Assembly (NCBI RefSeq): GCF_025989185.1
Contig: NZ_JAPDNT010000001.1
Span: 248,001-312,000 of the forward strand
Direction of reading: 5' to 3'
Length of the DNA stretch: 64,000 nucleotides
Source of the DNA: Limobrevibacterium gyesilva
GTDB lineage: Bacteria; Pseudomonadota; Alphaproteobacteria; Acetobacterales; Acetobacteraceae
Shown one piece after another: positions 14,175 through 22,421 of this stretch; position 1 is the first letter of the stretch, and every line of letters starts with the position of its first letter. The notes under the pieces were generated by a model. It had not been told where the DNA came from, made no database searches, and worked only from the letters and a program-made list of their open reading frames with translations. A program made the position numbers and the translations under genes.

Positions 14175-15557
14175 TCAGCGCCAGCCCGGTGCCGGAACCT
14201 TCCGCACGCGGCTCGCCATCTGCTCAAGCGAGTCGATCTGACCGTGCCAGAAGTCGTCGATGAGATCACGGTTGACGTTGGCCCATGCGGCAACCCTCTC
14301 GAAGTCGCGCGCATAGAGCCCGCCCACGATCTGAACAACGATCGGTTCGAGCGCCAATACTGTCACGTTTTCAGGGTCGTAGCGCCCACCCGGCGTCACT
14401 TCGATGACCACCTCGCCGTTGCCGCTCCTGCGCTGCAGCCATATGACCTGCCGCAAGCCGGTCAGGTGGGATTTCAGACTGACTTTCTGGGCCAATCCAT
14501 TCCGGACCACCTGTCCGTCCTCCGAACCGACAAGCGTCGCGCCGGCCAGCTCGGCGGCGGAATCGTCGTCCGGGTCGATGGGAGCGTCAGTGCCTGCGGC
14601 GGGTCGATCGGCAATCGCAGGAAAACGCTCAGCTTCAGGAGCGGGCATATCGGGCAGCGCAGGCAGGTCCGCATCGGAAGCCGCCGTCGCAGATGCCGCG
14701 GCCGGAGCCTGCGGAGGTGCCGGATGCGGGGCCGGCGTCGCCGATGTGACGGGCCTGGCCCGCCGCACATCGCGCCCGCCCTGGCGAACTTCCACCCCGT
14801 CCGCGCCGAACACGAGCGAGACCGACGGACACGCTGCCGACACCTGCTGAAGGCTCTGCTCGAAGGCCGGCCGGAAATCGTCCATCTTGGCTGCTGCCGT
14901 CCCGAACTGCCGCAGCAGGCGTTCCCACGGCACCACCAGAGAGCCTTGCGGGCACGACAGCGTGTATGCGACCCAGGCATAGGCATCGAGCGCCATCACG
15001 GAATCGGTCAGGGCCGCGACGACCGCCCGCTCCAGGGGCACCGCGCTCTGCGTCAGGCTTTCGAAGAACCTGCTGTTCAGCCTGATGCCCGGGCGCCACT
15101 CCAATCCGGCCGCGCGTGCCTTGCCGCGCCCATCGAACACGGTGAAGCTCGCCTTGCCGTCGATGGAAACGGCGATCTTGGCGGCCGCAAGTCGCTCGTA
15201 TTGCTCGGAGAGCTCACGCAGCTTCTGCCCCTCGATGTCCAGCCCCATCTGCCGGGAGAGTGCGGCCGGGCTTTCGCCGACATCGATGACCGGACTGGCG
15301 GAGCGGATGGCGGCGCTGAAGAGATGGATCAGCAACAGGCGAAGGGATCGGCCGGTCGGCATCGGCGGCGCATCCGCTCCGGCGGCCGAAATCGTCACCG
15401 CCGCTGTGCCGATATCGCGACTCCAGCTTCCTTTGGAGGAAGCGCGGACCGGCAACGCAAGCTGGCAGAGTGCTGGATGGTGCCAGAAGAAGTCACCGGA
15501 AACCGGCGCAAGGGCTTCAGTCGCCGCAGACGGACGCGGGCCGCCGAGTGTGTCCAT
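14175..15557 (-). CDS. repA: RepA-like plasmid replication initiator (RepA_C family) with C-terminal extension
   Basis: A 460-residue protein whose first 265 residues match the RepA_C family of plasmid initiators: FFWHHPALCQLALPVR, then GRSLRLLLIHLFSAAIRSASP, the GESPAALSRQMGLDIEG helix-turn region, and LDAYAWVAYTLSCPQ (long ones abbreviated). Such proteins bind the plasmid origin and start replication. A Pro/Ala-rich linker (about 268-345) leads to an unusual C-terminal module (350-460) that ends AWANVNRDLIDDFWHGQIDS. I do not know this module from typical RepA. No parA, parB or obvious iterons are next to it. It is either an active initiator of this replicon or a relic of plasmid integration. 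Start ATG at 15557 has only a weak ribosome site. Confidence 0.8.
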   Translation of the reverse strand: MDTLGGPRPSAATEALAPVSGDFFWHHPALCQLALPVRASSKGSWSRDIGTAAVTISAAGADAPPMPTGRSLRLLLIHLFSAAIRSASPVIDVGESPAALSRQMGLDIEGQKLRELSEQYERLAAAKIAVSIDGKASFTVFDGRGKARAAGLEWRPGIRLNSRFFESLTQSAVPLERAVVAALTDSVMALDAYAWVAYTLSCPQGSLVVPWERLLRQFGTAAAKMDDFRPAFEQSLQQVSAACPSVSLVFGADGVEVRQGGRDVRRARPVTSATPAPHPAPPQAPAAASATAASDADLPALPDMPAPEAERFPAIADRPAAGTDAPIDPDDDSAAELAGATLVGSEDGQVVRNGLAQKVSLKSHLTGLRQVIWLQRRSGNGEVVIEVTPGGRYDPENVTVLALEPIVVQIVGGLYARDFERVAAWANVNRDLIDDFWHGQIDSLEQMASRVRKVPAPGWR

Positions 15558-15837
15558 GTCGATGGGAGCCTAATCGGGTCGTGGTGTCAGGTGGGTCAAT
15601 CGCCCGCTTATGCCGGGTTGGCGCGTATTTGAATGCGGCCATGGTGCATAGCGGGCCCAGTCGATAGAGGTAATCCGGCGCTAAATCAAGTGGTTCGGCG
15701 CCGGGGGTGGGCACCAAAATCCCGTGCCGGCGGGGCGGCTTGGCGGAGCTATACTTCGTCGCGGCGGGCGTGGGAAACGAAGAGAGTGATCACGCCGAAC
15801 ATTCGCTCTTCTGTCAGCAGTCGGGAGGAAATATGCC
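15558..15837. other. repA upstream region, possible origin, no clear iterons
   Basis: This 280-bp gap between repA and the GYD gene could hold the replication origin or the repA promoter. I see no tandem iterons. One inverted pair, GAAGAG/CTCTTC, spans about 15779-15811. Confidence 0.3.
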
Positions 15838-16131
15838 GTGACCACCTATGTCATGCTGGCCAAATGGACTGACCAAGGCATGCGCACCATCGGGGAGGTT
15901 CCGAAGCGCCTCGCCGCGGCCAGGAAGCTTCTGGAGGACATGGGCGGTCACTTCGGGTCGGTCTACATGACCATGGGCGAGTATGATCTTATTGGAATCT
16001 ACGACGCACCGGACGATGCGGTGGCAGCCCGATTCATCCTGATGCTCGGGAAAATCGGCAATGTGCGGACGACGTCGCTGAAAGCCTTCCCGGAACTGGC
16101 GATGCGGGAGATCATCAATTCGGTTGGCTAG
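15838..16131 (+). CDS. GYD domain protein
   Basis: A 97-residue single-domain protein of the GYD family, named for its conserved Gly-Tyr-Asp (here GEYDLIGIYDAPDD). The family has a ferredoxin-like dimeric alpha/beta-barrel fold of unknown biochemical role. The start TTYVMLAKWTDQGMRTI and the core MGGHFGSVYMTMGEYDL match it well. GTG at 15838 is chosen because GGAGG lies 9 nt upstream and the frame then covers the entire domain. A three-codon ATG-CCG-TGA frame overlaps the start and could tune initiation. It stands alone between repA and a small unknown gene. Confidence 0.88.
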   Translation: MTTYVMLAKWTDQGMRTIGEVPKRLAAARKLLEDMGGHFGSVYMTMGEYDLIGIYDAPDDAVAARFILMLGKIGNVRTTSLKAFPELAMREIINSVG

Positions 16132-16180
16132 ACCAATCTTCCTGGCACGCTCGACCCGAAGCAAAGGCCGGAGCTGGCGT

Positions 16181-16429
16181 CTAGCTGCGCTTCGCCGGTA
16201 CGGGCGCCGGGTGCACCAGTTCGACAGTCTTCGCACCGTAGATCAACGCGATCTCTTGCTTGATGTTGTCGTTCGTCCAATGACGGCGAGGAGAGCCATG
16301 CTTCGTCTCGCCGCGCCCACTGCTGAATTCGATGCCGTCGCCAACCTTGTAGACCGTGATGAACAGCTTGGTGTTCGGCTCCGCGATGGCGACCGCATCG
16401 CACAGAAATTTCTGACGTGTCTCGGACAT
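16181..16429 (-). CDS. small unknown cytoplasmic protein
   Basis: An 82-residue protein that I do not recognise. It begins MSETRQKFLCDAVAIAEPN, continues with a beta-rich stretch (TKLFITVYKVGDGIEFSSG) and a basic region (SPRRHWTNDNIKQEI), and ends VELVHPAPVPAKRS. ATG at 16429 is preferred, because GAGG lies about 8 nt upstream. The frame extends 17 codons further but without a ribosome site. It is convergent with the GYD gene and may be transcribed from the AT-rich stretch near 16480-16520. No function is proposed. Confidence 0.6.
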   Translation of the reverse strand: MSETRQKFLCDAVAIAEPNTKLFITVYKVGDGIEFSSGRGETKHGSPRRHWTNDNIKQEIALIYGAKTVELVHPAPVPAKRS

Positions 16430-16914
16430 TCCTACGCCTCTTTCGTTCGACAAGAGAGATTTCGATCCGCTTCCGCACATGAATAGATAATCTTAGAGCG
16501 CGTGCGCGAATAGCGAAAGTTAGATCGCTTTAACACTCCCGCCTGTCCGCCAACGGCATGCCGGCGTTGACCTATTGTCGCAGCTGCCCGGGTGTGCGGG
16601 GCAGGGCAAGCCAGCTTCCAGACACCGCACAACTCTTTCGCCAACCCGGCCCACGGACGAAATTCCCCGGTCATTCAGCCAACTTCAGGGCGTCCCTGCA
16701 GTGGATCGACGGCACGTGGCAGACACCAACTGCCTGCGGCGACGCCCGCCCGATCAAGCTGCATCGTGTTTGTTGGGGCACCGGTGGCGATTGGCGCGCG
16801 TGCACAAATACGTATCGGCGCCGCAATCCCCGACTTTGCTCGGCCGAGCCACGCCGATTGGGTTATCATCCCGCCGTTGTCGGCCGGAACGGCCGCTAAC
16901 TGTGGGAGGCGACG
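16430..16914. other. intergenic, no gene seen
   Basis: This 485-bp stretch between the divergent small gene and dodecin 1 shows long shadow frames but no credible gene. The end (16881-16910) carries the hairpin-like CGGCCGGAACGGCCG and the dodecin ribosome site GGGAGG. Confidence 0.4.
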
Positions 16915-17118
16915 ATGGCAGTAGCAACAGTGACGAAGATCACAGCGGCCTCGACCAAGAGTTTCGACGACGCCATCCGCGAAGGCTTGGGTCGCGCCAG
17001 CAAGACCTTGCGCGGCATCACCGGCCTCCATGTTGTCGAGCAGAAAGCGAGCGTGTCAGACGGCAAGATCGCGGAATACAGGGTGACCATGGAGATCACC
17101 TTCATCCTGGAGAGCTGA
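16915..17118 (+). CDS. dodecin-family protein without the flavin-stacking tryptophan
   Basis: A 67-residue dodecin-fold protein, a family that assembles into 12-mers. The pattern [16 protein letters not shown], then [18 protein letters not shown], then [14 protein letters not shown] fits the family. The residue that stacks on flavin in classic dodecins (Trp in the RWFEV motif) is His39 here, and the conserved Gln of YQVT is Arg. It therefore belongs to the dodecin subgroup that lacks classical flavin binding (SecE2/calcium-dodecin-like), and its ligand is unknown. ATG at 16915 has GGGAGG upstream. A classical dodecin is encoded 222 bp downstream. Confidence 0.88.
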   Translation: MAVATVTKITAASTKSFDDAIREGLGRASKTLRGITGLHVVEQKASVSDGKIAEYRVTMEITFILES

Positions 17119-17221
17119 GACGCAGGAAGCGGTTCGCTGCGAGGCCCGGCTGGCAGAGCCGGCTTCGCTGCACGGCCGACCGGGCTCTGGAGCCGACCGT
17201 GCCGCGTCGCGATCGCGTTCG

Positions 17222-17329
17222 ATGCGAGCGGCGATTTGGTCTTTCGTTTCGGCCGGCGTCGCAATCGCCGCTACCACCGGCGCGGATGCTGCGCCGAGCG
17301 CACCGTCCATCACGCCCGCGCAGCAATAG
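17222..17329 (+). CDS. possible 35-residue exported peptide between the dodecins
   Basis: A short frame reads [20 protein letters not shown] followed by [15 protein letters not shown]. This looks like a signal peptide with a tiny mature part. It has no ribosome site, and its stop overlaps the ribosome site of dodecin 2. It is probably chance, but its position between two dodecins is noted. Confidence 0.15.
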   Translation: MRAAIWSFVSAGVAIAATTGADAAPSAPSITPAQQ

Positions 17330-17339
17330 GAGAACCGCC

Positions 17340-17552
17340 ATGCCAGAGCACGTTTACAAGGTTGTCCAACTCGTTGGATCCTCTGATAAAAGCATCGAGG
17401 ATGCTATCGAGCGCGCTGTCGCGAAGGCGTCTGCAACGATCCGTAATCTGAGATGGTTCGAGGTTCTGGAGACGCGCGGCCATATCGAAGGTGGAAAGGT
17501 CGATCACTATCAGGTAACGCTGAAAGTCGGCTTCACCCTGGACGAAAAGTGA
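17340..17552 (+). CDS. dodecin (classical flavin-binding type)
   Basis: A 70-residue dodecin, a small protein that forms a hollow 12-mer and stores flavin. The diagnostic residues are intact: Trp39 in [11 protein letters not shown] stacks on the isoalloxazine ring, and Gln in [10 protein letters not shown] contacts it. The N-terminal [19 protein letters not shown] and helix [15 protein letters not shown] complete the fold. The ATG at 17340 has TAGGAGAACCGCC upstream, so translation is well supported. It lies downstream of a divergent dodecin subtype at 16915, and both may serve stress-related cofactor buffering. The pairing of two subtypes is unusual at this distance. Confidence 0.93.
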   Translation: MPEHVYKVVQLVGSSDKSIEDAIERAVAKASATIRNLRWFEVLETRGHIEGGKVDHYQVTLKVGFTLDEK

Positions 17553-17707
17553 TGCGTGGGCCGCGCGTCGCGGAACCGGCGACGGCGCCGTCGCAATAGC
17601 TGTGCACGCGCTTACAGCCTCCTGCCCTTGCCAGGATGCCCCCGTGGAGATTTGAGACGGCGACGGATCCTCTCGTCGCTGTCACCAGCGACGAGAGTTT
17701 GCTGTTC

Positions 17708-18007
17708 TCATCTGATGTGCTCGAAGAGATCACGCCATTCCATCGCGACCCTGACGAGTATGGCGCGAGCCTCGCGCTCACGACGTACGCCCGTCTTTTT
17801 GACCAGGTTCACCAGGTCCGGGTCGTCGAGGAGGTACCCGTGGCATTCGCGGTGGTGCAGTGCGTAAAATTTCCCAACACGACGCTCAACGACTGCGAAG
17901 TGCTCCCCGTCCGATACCAGCACGTAGTGCTCTTGTTCGTCGAGAACGTTAATCATCGGTTTTGCCCCATCTCGAATGAGACTCAAGGCGAACCCGCTCT
18001 TGGGCAT
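17708..18007 (-). CDS. small unknown protein
   Basis: A roughly 99-residue soluble protein with no family recognised. The core reads as beta strands (EHYVLVSDGEHFAVVERRVG and KFYALHHRECHGYLL) followed by a basic helix (KKTGVRREREARAILVRVA). ATG at 18007 has CAGGG 6 nt upstream. Alternatives are ATG at 17956 or at 18073. A plus-strand frame covers the same DNA, but the minus product looks more protein-like because of its balanced composition. It is convergent with dodecin 2. Confidence 0.5.
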   Translation of the reverse strand: MPKSGFALSLIRDGAKPMINVLDEQEHYVLVSDGEHFAVVERRVGKFYALHHRECHGYLLDDPDLVNLVKKTGVRREREARAILVRVAMEWRDLFEHIR

Positions 18008-18357
18008 AAAAAGCCCTGAGGATTCGTTTTTCTCGGGGTTCGCCGCCAAGTGCGCGATTTGCTGGAGATGCATCCGCCCAGGCCCGTATTCAGGGGCCGA
18101 CGGGCACCAGCGAGCACCGACGCGGCACCATGACTCCTGGGCCGCCGGCGATCAACACCAAAGAGGATAGGCACGCCAAGTTGCCGCGTCGGACCTTCGC
18201 CCGGCCGCGAGTGTGACCCGGTTCATATGCCCACGGAACCTATGCGTGCATCGTCCTGATGCTTGGTCGCGACGTGCCCTGATCCTGACAGGATCGTGCC
18301 GAAATCCAGACATGTCGGAGCGCTAGCATCAAACTGGACGCGGGGGAGACCTGCAAA
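18008..18357. other. intergenic, no gene seen
   Basis: No credible gene or RNA is recognised in this 350-bp stretch. It precedes a small membrane protein and probably carries its promoter. Confidence 0.35.
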
Positions 18358-18570
18358 ATGCAAGTAGCAGATGGCTTTCGTGGGATCGGATACGCCATCG
18401 TTCTGATCGTCTCGTTGATGGCCCTGTTCGGCCTGTGCGTCGGCAATGCGTGGGCGGCAAGCGCGTTCGTCCTGACAGGTGCATTGCTGACCGCGCTCAT
18501 CGAAGGAGTGATCCCCGCGCCATCACGCAGTACCACCCGCGACGAATTCAGTGGCGGCCGCAGGCGGTAG
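18358..18570 (+). CDS. small membrane protein with two hydrophobic segments
   Basis: A 70-residue protein with two membrane helices, about 10-30 (GYAIVLIVSLMALFGLCVG) and 34-52 (ASAFVLTGALLTALIEGVI), joined by a tight turn. It has a basic C-terminal tail ending GGRRR. The orientation is probably with both ends in the cytoplasm. ATG at 18358 has GGAGA about 10 nt upstream. I do not recognise the family. It is convergent with the permease gene at 18588, with only 17 bp between the two stops, so transcripts may overlap. Confidence 0.6.
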   Translation: MQVADGFRGIGYAIVLIVSLMALFGLCVGNAWAASAFVLTGALLTALIEGVIPAPSRSTTRDEFSGGRRR

Positions 18571-18587
18571 GCTCGCTTGAGGGCGCC

Positions 18588-19370
18588 TCAGGTCCGGCCA
18601 ATCGTGCGGGTGAATCCCACCAGCCGATCCACCGTCAGCACCACCACGACAGTGACGGCGATCAGCGCCACCGCCAGGGCCGCGACCAGCGGGTCGGTGC
18701 GGCTCTCCGTATAGCGGAACAGTGCTACCGACAGCGTGGTCAGACGTGGGCCGACCAGGAACAGGCTGATCACCACTTCGTCGAAACTGACCAGGAAAGC
18801 CAGGGTGGCTGCGGCGATGGCACCCGGGGCCGCCAGCGGCAGCGTCACCCGCCAGAACACGCGCAATGGGGAAGCGCCAAGTGTGGCCGCCGCCGCCTCC
18901 AGTTCGGCTGGCAGGGCTGACAACGCGGTGGTCATGATTCGTACCACGAAGGGCAATACCACCACGATATGGGCCAGTGCCAATCCCGGCCATGTGGCCA
19001 CAAGTGCCAGCGGCTGCAACGCCATCAGCAGCGCCAGGCCCAGCACCAGCGTGGGCAACAGCAGCGGGGCGGATAGCAGCGCCGCAACCGCGCCGGGAAC
19101 CCAGCCTCGCGCCACTGCCAGCGCCGCGGGCAACCCGGCCGCCAATGCCAGCAGCGTGACCACGCTGGCCAGCAACAGGCTGGTGCGCGCGGCCTGCAGC
19201 ATCGCCCCGTTCGCCACCAGCGCCCCGAACCAGCGCAGCGACCAGCCGGACGGCGGGAAGGTCAGGTAGTCGTCCGCCGAGAAGCTCAGCAGGCATACCA
19301 GCAGCAACGGCGACAGCAGGAAGCCGTAGCCGCATGCGGCCAACACGGCGGTAAACCGGCCAACCTTCAT
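18588..19370 (-). CDS. ABC importer permease 2 (PotC/FbpB-like)
   Basis: A 260-residue inner-membrane permease with about six helices. The ATPase-docking EAA loop is LEAAAATLGASPLRVFWRV (about 170), with the following LP and AAPGAIAA typical of spermidine/putrescine and ferric-type importers. It forms the translocation pore with the permease encoded just upstream, overlapping it by 4 bp. It is the last gene of the leftward operon RraA-like, binding protein, ATPase, permease 1, permease 2. The substrate is not deducible. The family includes polyamine, iron and small organic acid systems. Confidence 0.9.
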   Translation of the reverse strand: MKVGRFTAVLAACGYGFLLSPLLLVCLLSFSADDYLTFPPSGWSLRWFGALVANGAMLQAARTSLLLASVVTLLALAAGLPAALAVARGWVPGAVAALLSAPLLLPTLVLGLALLMALQPLALVATWPGLALAHIVVVLPFVVRIMTTALSALPAELEAAAATLGASPLRVFWRVTLPLAAPGAIAAATLAFLVSFDEVVISLFLVGPRLTTLSVALFRYTESRTDPLVAALAVALIAVTVVVVLTVDRLVGFTRTIGRT

Positions 19371-20203
19371 GCTGCCGCCCGCCGCGACAGTGTGCCATGC
19401 GCAAGCATCAGCACCAGCAGCAGAACCAACGCATAGATCGACAGTGCCGCCGCGGCCGGCCAGTCCAGCGTCTGGGTGGCCGCGTCATAAATCTCGGTCG
19501 CCAGCACGAACACTCGCCCGCCGCCCATCAGATGCGGCGTCACGAAGGCCGAGATCGCCAGCACGAAGGCCAGCAGCCAGCCGGCGGAGACGGCCGGCAA
19601 TGTCAGCGGGAAGGTGACCCGCCAGAATGCCCGCAGCGGCCGCGCACCGAGCGTCGCCGCGGCCTCCTCCAGCCGCGGGTCGAGACGGCCGAATCCGGCC
19701 AGCAGCGCCAGCACCGTATAGGGCATCACGCTTTCGGTCAGGCCGATGCGCACGCCGGTCCAGTTGTTGATCAGATGCTGGGTGGGCAGGCCGATTGCGT
19801 GCAGTGCAGCATTCACCATGCCGCCATCGCCGAGGATGGCAAGCCAGCCGATCACGCGGCCGGTGCCGGAGACCAGCAACGGCGCGATCGCCGCGATCGC
19901 CAGCAGGTTGCGCCATCGGCTGCGGGTGCGGAACAGGAACAGCGCCATGGGATAGGCCAGCAGCAGGGCCGAGGTCGCGCATCCGGCCGACAGAACCAGG
20001 CTGTCGCGCGTGACCTGCCAGGTGAACGCGTCCTCGGCCAGCTTCACATAGGTCGCGGTCGAGACCGTCTCGACCAGCATGCCGGACTCCGAGGTCTCGT
20101 TCAGGCTCATGCGCGCCAGGATGGCCATGGGCCACAGGAAGGCCAGCGTCAGCAGGGCCAGTGCCGGCAGGCATAGCAGCCACCCGGCCTGCCGCCGGCT
20201 CAT
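19367..20203 (-). CDS. ABC importer permease 1 (PotB-like)
   Basis: A 278-residue permease with a first membrane segment at 10-30 and about six helices in total. The EAA loop is LEEAAATLGARPLRAFWRV (about 180), followed by FPLTLPAVSAGWLLAF. It pairs with the permease encoded by the next gene, and overlaps it and the upstream ATPase gene by 4 bp each, indicating coupled translation and fixed stoichiometry. The family is the spermidine/putrescine-ferric group, consistent with the binding protein at 21272. Confidence 0.9.
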   Translation of the reverse strand: MSRRQAGWLLCLPALALLTLAFLWPMAILARMSLNETSESGMLVETVSTATYVKLAEDAFTWQVTRDSLVLSAGCATSALLLAYPMALFLFRTRSRWRNLLAIAAIAPLLVSGTGRVIGWLAILGDGGMVNAALHAIGLPTQHLINNWTGVRIGLTESVMPYTVLALLAGFGRLDPRLEEAAATLGARPLRAFWRVTFPLTLPAVSAGWLLAFVLAISAFVTPHLMGGGRVFVLATEIYDAATQTLDWPAAAALSIYALVLLLVLMLAHGTLSRRAAA

Positions 20204-21246
20204 GCCGCGAACCAGATCGTGTCGGTGGCCCGCCAGCCCAGACGGATCGGCTGGCCAGGCTGCCGCGCCCGCCAGGCGCCGTCGGCCGTGGCCACGTCCA
20301 CCGGGACACGGCCGACCGGCGTGTCGACCTGCAATTGCGCAACTTCGCCGGTGTAGTCGATGGCGGCGATGGTGCCGTCGAGGGCGTTCTCTGCGGTGTC
20401 GCCATCCGCCAGCACCCGGATCCGGTGCGGACGGACGAACACCTCCACGGCTCCTGTTGCAGGCAGCCCGGCAGCATGGATGGCCATTCCGCCGGCGCGC
20501 ACGGCACCACCCTCCGCCTGCCCGGCGAAGCGCGCACTGCGGCCCACGAACGTGGCGACGAACGGCGTCCGGGGGCGCTCGAACACGTCCTCGGGCGTGC
20601 CGAGCTGGGCGATGCGGCCCTGGTCCATTACCGCCACCATGTCGGCCATGGCCAATGCCTCGGCCTGGTCATGGGTCACGAACACCGATGTTGCCCCGAC
20701 CCGTTGCTGGATGGCGCGCATCTCGCTGCGCAACTCCTCGCGCAGCTTCGCGTCGAGCGCCGACAGCGGCTCGTCCAGCAGCAGCACGTCCGGCTCGATG
20801 GCCAGCGCGCGGGCCAGGGCCACGCGCTGCTGCTGCCCGCCAGAGAGCTGGCGCGGCCGCTTCTGGGCGTGGTCGGCCAGTCCGACCAGGGTCAGCGCCT
20901 CCGCCGCGCGGCGCACGCGCTCGCCGCGCGGCACGCCGTGCATCTCAAGCCCGAAGGCGACGTTCGCCGCAGCGGTCATATGGGGGAACAGCGCGTACGA
21001 CTGGAACACCACGCCCATGCGCCGCCGGTGCGGCGCCAGTGGCGTCACGTCACGCCCTTCCACCAGGATGCGGCCGGCGTCCGGCGCTTCCAGTCCCGCC
21101 ACCATGCGCAAGGTGGTGGTCTTGCCGCAGCCGGATGGGCCCAGGAGCGCCAGCAGGCTGCCGCGCTCCACGGACAGCGATACGCCCTGCACCACGGGCC
21201 GCCCGCCATAGGCGCGCGTCAGCCCTTCCAGGACCAGATGGGTCAT
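20200..21246 (-). CDS. ABC importer ATPase (PotA-like)
   Basis: A 348-residue ATPase. Walker A GPSGCGKT is at 36-43, the signature LSGGQ is at 134-138, Walker B VLLLDEP is near 154-160, and the switch is [11 protein letters not shown]-terminal TOBE-type region (about 235-340) with [13 protein letters not shown] is typical of the spermidine/putrescine class and may bind substrate or partner regulators. It is positioned between the binding protein and the permeases. The start overlaps nothing upstream (25 bp gap), and the end overlaps permease 1 by 4 bp. Confidence 0.93.
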   Translation of the reverse strand: MTHLVLEGLTRAYGGRPVVQGVSLSVERGSLLALLGPSGCGKTTTLRMVAGLEAPDAGRILVEGRDVTPLAPHRRRMGVVFQSYALFPHMTAAANVAFGLEMHGVPRGERVRRAAEALTLVGLADHAQKRPRQLSGGQQQRVALARALAIEPDVLLLDEPLSALDAKLREELRSEMRAIQQRVGATSVFVTHDQAEALAMADMVAVMDQGRIAQLGTPEDVFERPRTPFVATFVGRSARFAGQAEGGAVRAGGMAIHAAGLPATGAVEVFVRPHRIRVLADGDTAENALDGTIAAIDYTGEVAQLQVDTPVGRVPVDVATADGAWRARQPGQPIRLGWRATDTIWFAA

Positions 21247-21271
21247 GGCCGGGCAATCCCTGCAGGAACAA

Positions 21272-22318
21272 TCACCGAGTGGCGGCCGAGATCACCTCAC
21301 GCCGCCAGCGCTGGTTCCAGCTGTCACGCAGCTTGATCATCTCGTTCCAGTCGAGCGGAATCACCCGCGCCTTGTTCTCCGCCGCCGCGGCCGTGCGTGC
21401 CGCGGCTTCCGGGGCGATCTGTGCGTGCGAGTTGGTGGGGCCGTAGTACATGCGCTCGGTGAAGGCTTTCTGTGCCGTGGGGGACAGGGCATAGGCCATG
21501 AATGCCAGCGCCGCGTCGCGGTTATGCGCACCCTTCACCACGTTGATGGTGTTGATCTGGAACACCGTGCCTTCGCTGGGCAGCAGCACGCCCACCCGGC
21601 CGGCGGAGCGGTCATGATAGAGCTGGGCACGGGCGTTCCAGCCAGTGGCGAAGGTGACGGTGTTGTTCAGGATCAGGTTGTAGCCGTCCGGCTGCGGATC
21701 GAAGGTCTGCACCGACGGGGCCAGGTCCTTGAGCGCGCGGAAGGCACCGTCCGCGTTCCGCCAGTTGCCGCTGTCGGCGTGCGCCATGATCGCGGTCAGC
21801 GCCAGGCCCTGGATGTTCGGCGGTGCGGATACGCTGATACGGCCGCGCCATTTCGCGTCCCACATGGCGCGCAGTGAGGTGGGCGGCGGCACCACTGCGC
21901 GGCTGTCATAGACGATGACGAGATGGTCGAAGGTGACGGCCGGGCCGCACTCCCCACCGCCGCTGCGCGCCTGCGGATCGAGCTCGTCGAGCACCGGCAT
22001 CATGGCCGGCGTGATCTTTTCCACCAACCCCTCGGCGCAGGCGAGGGCCGCGGTGGTGGCGTCCATGATGACCACGTCGAGCTGCGGGTCGTTCTTCTGC
22101 GTACGCAGCTGGCCCAGCATGCTCGCGGAGGTATCGCCGCCGACATACTCCACCTTCGCCGCGCCCTTGGCGTTGAACGGCTTGACCACGACATCCGTGT
22201 AATTGTCCTGGAACACGCCGGAATACGTGAGCAGGCGGGCCGGGTCGGCCGAGGCGGGCGCGAGCGGGGCAGCCAGGCCGAGAGCGGCGGTCAGTGTGGC
22301 GATCAGGGTCGGGCGCAT
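21272..22318 (-). CDS. ABC importer periplasmic binding protein (family 1)
   Basis: A 348-residue exported binding protein. The Sec signal runs MRPTLIATLTAALGLAAPLA, then PASADPARL. The mature part starts LLTYSGVFQDNYTDVVVKPF and includes ASMLGQLRTQKNDPQLDVVI, a pattern of the PotD/FbpA-like group. ATG at 22318 is chosen because GGAG lies 6 nt upstream; an in-frame TTG lies 12 nt further left. It captures the substrate for the ATPase and permeases that follow. The 103-bp gap to the RraA-like gene upstream suggests one operon. The substrate is unknown. Iron is less likely because no tyrosine pair is obvious. Confidence 0.9.
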   Translation of the reverse strand: MRPTLIATLTAALGLAAPLAPASADPARLLTYSGVFQDNYTDVVVKPFNAKGAAKVEYVGGDTSASMLGQLRTQKNDPQLDVVIMDATTAALACAEGLVEKITPAMMPVLDELDPQARSGGGECGPAVTFDHLVIVYDSRAVVPPPTSLRAMWDAKWRGRISVSAPPNIQGLALTAIMAHADSGNWRNADGAFRALKDLAPSVQTFDPQPDGYNLILNNTVTFATGWNARAQLYHDRSAGRVGVLLPSEGTVFQINTINVVKGAHNRDAALAFMAYALSPTAQKAFTERMYYGPTNSHAQIAPEAAARTAAAAENKARVIPLDWNEMIKLRDSWNQRWRREVISAATR

Positions 22319-22421
22319 CGAAAACTCCAACGAACAGACGGCTATGCCAACGAGGACGCAGACGGCGCTAGCGAAAACGAAAACGGCGGGCGGGGCAATG
22401 TTCTAGTGGGAGAGAGACGCC

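Noticed and set aside
16575-17552. 325-codon plus frame covering both dodecin genes
   Set aside because: Only its last 70 codons are a gene; the rest is Arg-rich shadow with no ribosome site.
17636-18019. 127-codon plus frame opposite the small unknown gene
   Set aside because: The minus-strand product has more natural composition and better start context.
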